NCBI GenBank assembly: GCA_014360395.1
Contig: JACIXM010000304.1
Coordinates: forward strand, 1-7,594
Direction of reading: 5' to 3'
Origin: Actinotalea sp.
GTDB taxonomy: Bacteria; Actinomycetota; Actinomycetes; Actinomycetales; Cellulomonadaceae
DNA length: 7,594 bases
The notes beneath the pieces were generated by a model that was given only the letters and a program-made list of their open reading frames with translations, did no database searches and was not told the origin of the DNA. Below are positions 5,259 through 7,594 of the stretch, one piece after another (within the stretch, counting starts at the first letter, position 1; each line of letters opens with the position of its first letter). A program made the translations under genes and the position numbers.

Positions 5259-6238
5259 CAGTTGGCTCCCGAGAAGTCGGCGCGGCGGGCCACGACCCAG
5301 CGCGCGAGCATGTTGACCGCGAGCGTGATGACGAACAGCGCCAGGCCGGTCGCGATGAGCGCGCTGACGCCGAGCGGGCTCGCCTCGGGGAACTGCAGGG
5401 CGATGTTCGCCGCGATCGTCTGCTGACGGCCGGCGAGCAGCAGCGCAAGGCTGTAGGTGAGCCCCGGCGAGAGGATCATGAGGACGGCCATGGTCTCCCC
5501 CAGCGCCCGGCCGAGGCCGAGCATGGCAGCACTGATGACGCCGGACCGCCCGAAGGGCAGGACCGCCATCCTGACCATCTCCCAGCGGGTGGCCCCGAGC
5601 GCCAGCGCCGCCTCCTCGTGGAGGCGCGGCGTCTGGAGGAACACCTCGCGCGAGACGGCGGTGATGATGGGCAGGATCATCACGGCGAGCACGACGCCGA
5701 CGGTCATCATGACCCGGGCCGGCGTCGCCGCGGGGCCCTGGAAGAGCGGGATCCACCCGAGGGTCTCGCTGAGCCACTGCCACACGGGCTGGACCAGCGG
5801 GGCGAGGACGAGACCGCCCCAGAGGCCGTAGACGACGCTCGGGATCGCGGCGAGCAGGTCGACCACGTACCCGAGCGCGTTCGCCAGGCGCCGGGGGGCG
5901 TAGTGCGAGATGAACAGGGCGATCCCGATCGCCACGGGCACCGCGAGCAGCAGCGCCAGGAACGCCGCGACCAGCGTGCCGAAGATCAGCGGCCCGACGT
6001 AGGTGAGCAGCGAACCGTCGGCGGGGATCCAGCTGATGCGGGACAGCTGCTCCGCGGGAGCGGTGATCGCGGGCCACGCCTCGAGCAGGAGGAACCCCGC
6101 CACGGCCGCGAGCACCACGAGGATGAGCGCACCGGCGCCGGTGGACAGCCCGGCGAACACCCGCCCGGCCCGGTCGCGCTGGGGCCGGGCGACCTCGCGC
6201 GCGGGCGGCGGGGTGGAGGTGGTCGGCTCAGTGGTCAC
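5258..6238 (-). CDS. pstC: Phosphate ABC transporter permease PstC
   Basis: A 326-residue membrane protein, partner of PstA. A Pro/Thr-rich and then basic cytoplasmic N-terminus (1-27) precedes about six hydrophobic segments, near 28-53, 80-110, 120-148, 174-195, 235-257 and 290-315. The EAA coupling loop is HEEAALALGATRWEMVRMAVLP (207-228). AIPSVVYGLWG (about 131-141) and LGRALGETMAVLM (about 242-254) are the conserved PstC signatures. The start is GTG at 6238-6236, overlapping the pstS stop as GTGA, with AGGAG just upstream inside pstS. Length is in the family range, and the tight overlaps on both sides support coupled translation of pstS, pstC and pstA. Confidence 0.96.
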   Translation of the reverse strand: MTTEPTTSTPPPAREVARPQRDRAGRVFAGLSTGAGALILVVLAAVAGFLLLEAWPAITAPAEQLSRISWIPADGSLLTYVGPLIFGTLVAAFLALLLAVPVAIGIALFISHYAPRRLANALGYVVDLLAAIPSVVYGLWGGLVLAPLVQPVWQWLSETLGWIPLFQGPAATPARVMMTVGVVLAVMILPIITAVSREVFLQTPRLHEEAALALGATRWEMVRMAVLPFGRSGVISAAMLGLGRALGETMAVLMILSPGLTYSLALLLAGRQQTIAANIALQFPEASPLGVSALIATGLALFVITLAVNMLARWVVARRADFSGAN

Positions 6239-7452
6239 GGGGTCTCCTGGCTGATGGCCTCGACGAGGGCGAGGACCTGCTCGCGCAGGGCCTCGGAGAT
6301 CGGCGCCGACCCCGCGGCCTCGGCGGACGTGCCCTGGCCGGCCTCGCTCGCGACGTACGCGAGGAACGCGCCGACGAGCTCGGCGTCAGCCGCGCTGGCG
6401 TAGGCGGTGCACGCCACGGTGTACGACACGAGGACGAGCGGGTAGGCGCCGGCGGCGGTGGTGTCGCGGTCGAGCTCGACGACCAGGCTGCCGTCAGGGC
6501 GCCCCTCGGCGCGGGGGGACGCGTCCACCACCGCGGCGGCGGCCTCCGGCGAGAAGGGCACCCACTCCTCGCCGACGCCCAGGGCGACGGTACCCAGCGA
6601 ACCGGTCCGCGAGGCGTCGGCGTACGTGATGGTCCCCTGCCCGTCCTGGACCGTCTGGACCACGCCGGAGGTGCCCTGCGCCGACTGGCCGCCGGTGAGC
6701 GGCCAGTTCCCGCTCGGGTCGTACGGCCACGCCTCGGGCGCGGCCTCGTGCAGGTACTCGGTGAAGTTCTCGGTCGTGCCGGACTCGTCGGACCGGTTCA
6801 CGGGGGTGATGGCGACGTCCGGCAGGCTGACGTCCGGGTTCTCGGCCGCGATGCGCTCGTCGTCCCAGCGCGTGATGTCGCGGGCGAAGATGCCGGCGAG
6901 CGTCGCGGCGGACATGTTGAGGCTGTCCACGCCCTCGAGGTTGAACATGACCGCGATCGGCGAGATGTAGAGCGGCACCTCGACGACGCCACCCGGCGCG
7001 CAGCGCTGCTCGGCTCCCGCGAGCTCCTCCTCGTCCAGCGCCGCGTCGGTGCCGGCGAAGACGACGCCGCCCTCGACGAACTGCGTCCTCCCGCCCCCGG
7101 ACCCGACCGGGTCGTACGCCACGGAGGCGTCGGGGTTCGCCGACTGGAAGCCGGCGATCCACGCCTGCATGGCGGCCTCCTGCGAGCTCGCGCCCGCGCC
7201 CGCCACCGTGCCGCGCAGACCCTCGACCACCTCGGCGGCGCCGCCGCCCTCCGCGGGCGGCCCGCCCGGGCGCCACGGGTGGTTGATGGGGTCGTCCGAC
7301 CCGCACCCGCTCACGATGAGCAGCGCGGCGACGCCGACCAGCGCACCCAGCGCACGACCACCGCGGGCACGGGGGCCGTGCGGGGCGGGGGCGGGACGAG
7401 GGGCGGTCGACGGGCCGGCGGGGTGGGGGGTCTGACGCAGGGTGCGCGTCAC
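6235..7452 (-). CDS. pstS: Phosphate-binding lipoprotein PstS
   Basis: A 405-residue extracytoplasmic receptor that captures phosphate for the PstCAB channel. The lipobox IVSGC (46-50) makes C50 the lipid-anchored residue. It is preceded by a long Pro/Arg-rich n-region (1-33) and a hydrophobic core (34-48). The mature protein has the expected phosphate-site elements: GAGASS (84-89), GSGGGRTQF (116-124), the AGTDAAL segment (132-138) with D135, and RSDESGTTENF (219-229). C150 and a cysteine in YTVACTAY near the C-terminus could form a disulfide. The GTG at 7452-7450 is chosen because CGGAGAG lies just upstream; an in-frame TTG at 7500 would add 16 residues without a good ribosome site. First gene of the pst operon, under a predicted PHO box at 7532-7553. 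Confidence 0.95.
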   Translation of the reverse strand: MTRTLRQTPHPAGPSTAPRPAPAPHGPRARGGRALGALVGVAALLIVSGCGSDDPINHPWRPGGPPAEGGGAAEVVEGLRGTVAGAGASSQEAAMQAWIAGFQSANPDASVAYDPVGSGGGRTQFVEGGVVFAGTDAALDEEELAGAEQRCAPGGVVEVPLYISPIAVMFNLEGVDSLNMSAATLAGIFARDITRWDDERIAAENPDVSLPDVAITPVNRSDESGTTENFTEYLHEAAPEAWPYDPSGNWPLTGGQSAQGTSGVVQTVQDGQGTITYADASRTGSLGTVALGVGEEWVPFSPEAAAAVVDASPRAEGRPDGSLVVELDRDTTAAGAYPLVLVSYTVACTAYASAADAELVGAFLAYVASEAGQGTSAEAAGSAPISEALREQVLALVEAISQETP

Positions 7453-7499
7453 GGCTCTCCGTTCGGGGTCGGTCGCGGGCCGGGTTCTCGGCCGGGTCA

Positions 7500-7505
7500 A
7501 CAGTA
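7500..7505 (-). promoter_or_regulatory. Candidate -10 element of the pst operon promoter
   Basis: TACTGT on the minus strand matches TANNNT. Transcription would start near 7493, leaving a leader of about 40 nt before the pstS GTG. The region 17 nt upstream (GACCCT, 7523-7528) is a poor -35. That fits a promoter needing an activator, and the PHO box lies immediately beyond it. Confidence 0.5.
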
Positions 7506-7531
7506 CGAGCGTGCCCTACCCGAGGGTCGCC

Positions 7532-7553
7532 GCAAGGTGAACGCGGGGTGAAC
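7532..7553 (-). promoter_or_regulatory. PHO box: predicted PhoP-binding direct repeat upstream of pstS
   Basis: On the minus strand two adjacent 11-bp units, GTTCACCCCGC (7553-7543) and GTTCACCTTGC (7542-7532), share 9 of 11 positions. Both closely follow the Streptomyces PHO box unit G(G/T)TCAYYYR(G/C)G, known as the PhoP response-regulator site. Weaker third and fourth units may flank them: GGCGACCCTCG (7531-7521) and TTTCGCCGCCC (7564-7554). The site lies just upstream of the predicted -35 region, the usual place for activation under phosphate starvation. The phoR-phoP genes are not in the window. Confidence 0.75.
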
Positions 7554-7594
7554 GGGCGGCGAAAAGTTCTCCGGGCAGCACGACGGCCGGCGGT

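Noticed and set aside
4272..5426. 384-residue plus-strand open frame opposite pstA/pstC
   Set aside because: It is antisense to well-supported permease genes, and its translation is a low-complexity Asp/Glu/His/Arg-rich string typical of the complement of GC-rich coding DNA.
7453..7500. TTG start that would extend PstS by 16 residues
   Set aside because: TTG with no good ribosome site. It would start at the predicted -10 element, while GTG at 7452 has CGGAGAG at proper spacing.
1..7594. Search for tRNA, rRNA, riboswitch, prophage or defence genes
   Set aside because: Nothing recognisable was seen on either strand; the window is accounted for by housekeeping genes and their spacers.

Overview
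This window looks like a stretch of core chromosome from a high-GC Gram-positive bacterium, most likely an actinobacterium of the order Micrococcales (Cellulomonas-like). The grounds are the very high GC content with GC-rich third codon positions, frequent GTG starts, the carD-ispD-ispF gene order (also found in Mycobacterium, from general knowledge), and a CarD sequence that is nearly colinear with mycobacterial CarD. The genus assignment is inference.

Layout from left to right. Positions 1-615 (+) hold the 3' two thirds of a zinc-less medium-chain quinone oxidoreductase-like gene, cut by the window edge. It converges on the 712-2560 (-) block carD-ispD-ispF, which combines a global RNA polymerase regulator with two enzymes of the non-mevalonate (MEP) isoprenoid pathway. 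A divergent promoter region (2561-2880) separates carD from a small lipoprotein gene (2881-3363, +) in the position that lpqE occupies next to carD in Mycobacterium. A very strong convergent hairpin (3380-3421) separates the lipoprotein from the phosphate-uptake operon pstS-pstC-pstA-pstB, which runs on the minus strand from 7452 down to 3478. No phoU follows pstB.

The pst genes form one complete high-affinity phosphate ABC transporter: a lipid-anchored binding protein, two permeases and an ATPase. Start and stop codons overlap at pstS/pstC (GTGA) and pstC/pstA (TGATG), and there is a 44-bp gap before pstB. Upstream of pstS lie two adjacent 11-bp direct-repeat units that match the actinobacterial PhoP-binding PHO box, followed by a TANNNT -10 element. 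This predicts induction by phosphate starvation. ispD and ispF also overlap (ATGA), with the ispF ribosome binding site inside ispD.

I see no mobile element, CRISPR array, RNA gene or novel multi-gene system. The points most worth a second look are a native glutamate in CarD at the position where mycobacterial CarD has the RNA polymerase-contacting Arg47, the PHO box, the palindromes in the carD/lipoprotein divergent region, and short perfect two-copy direct repeats at four different gene boundaries.
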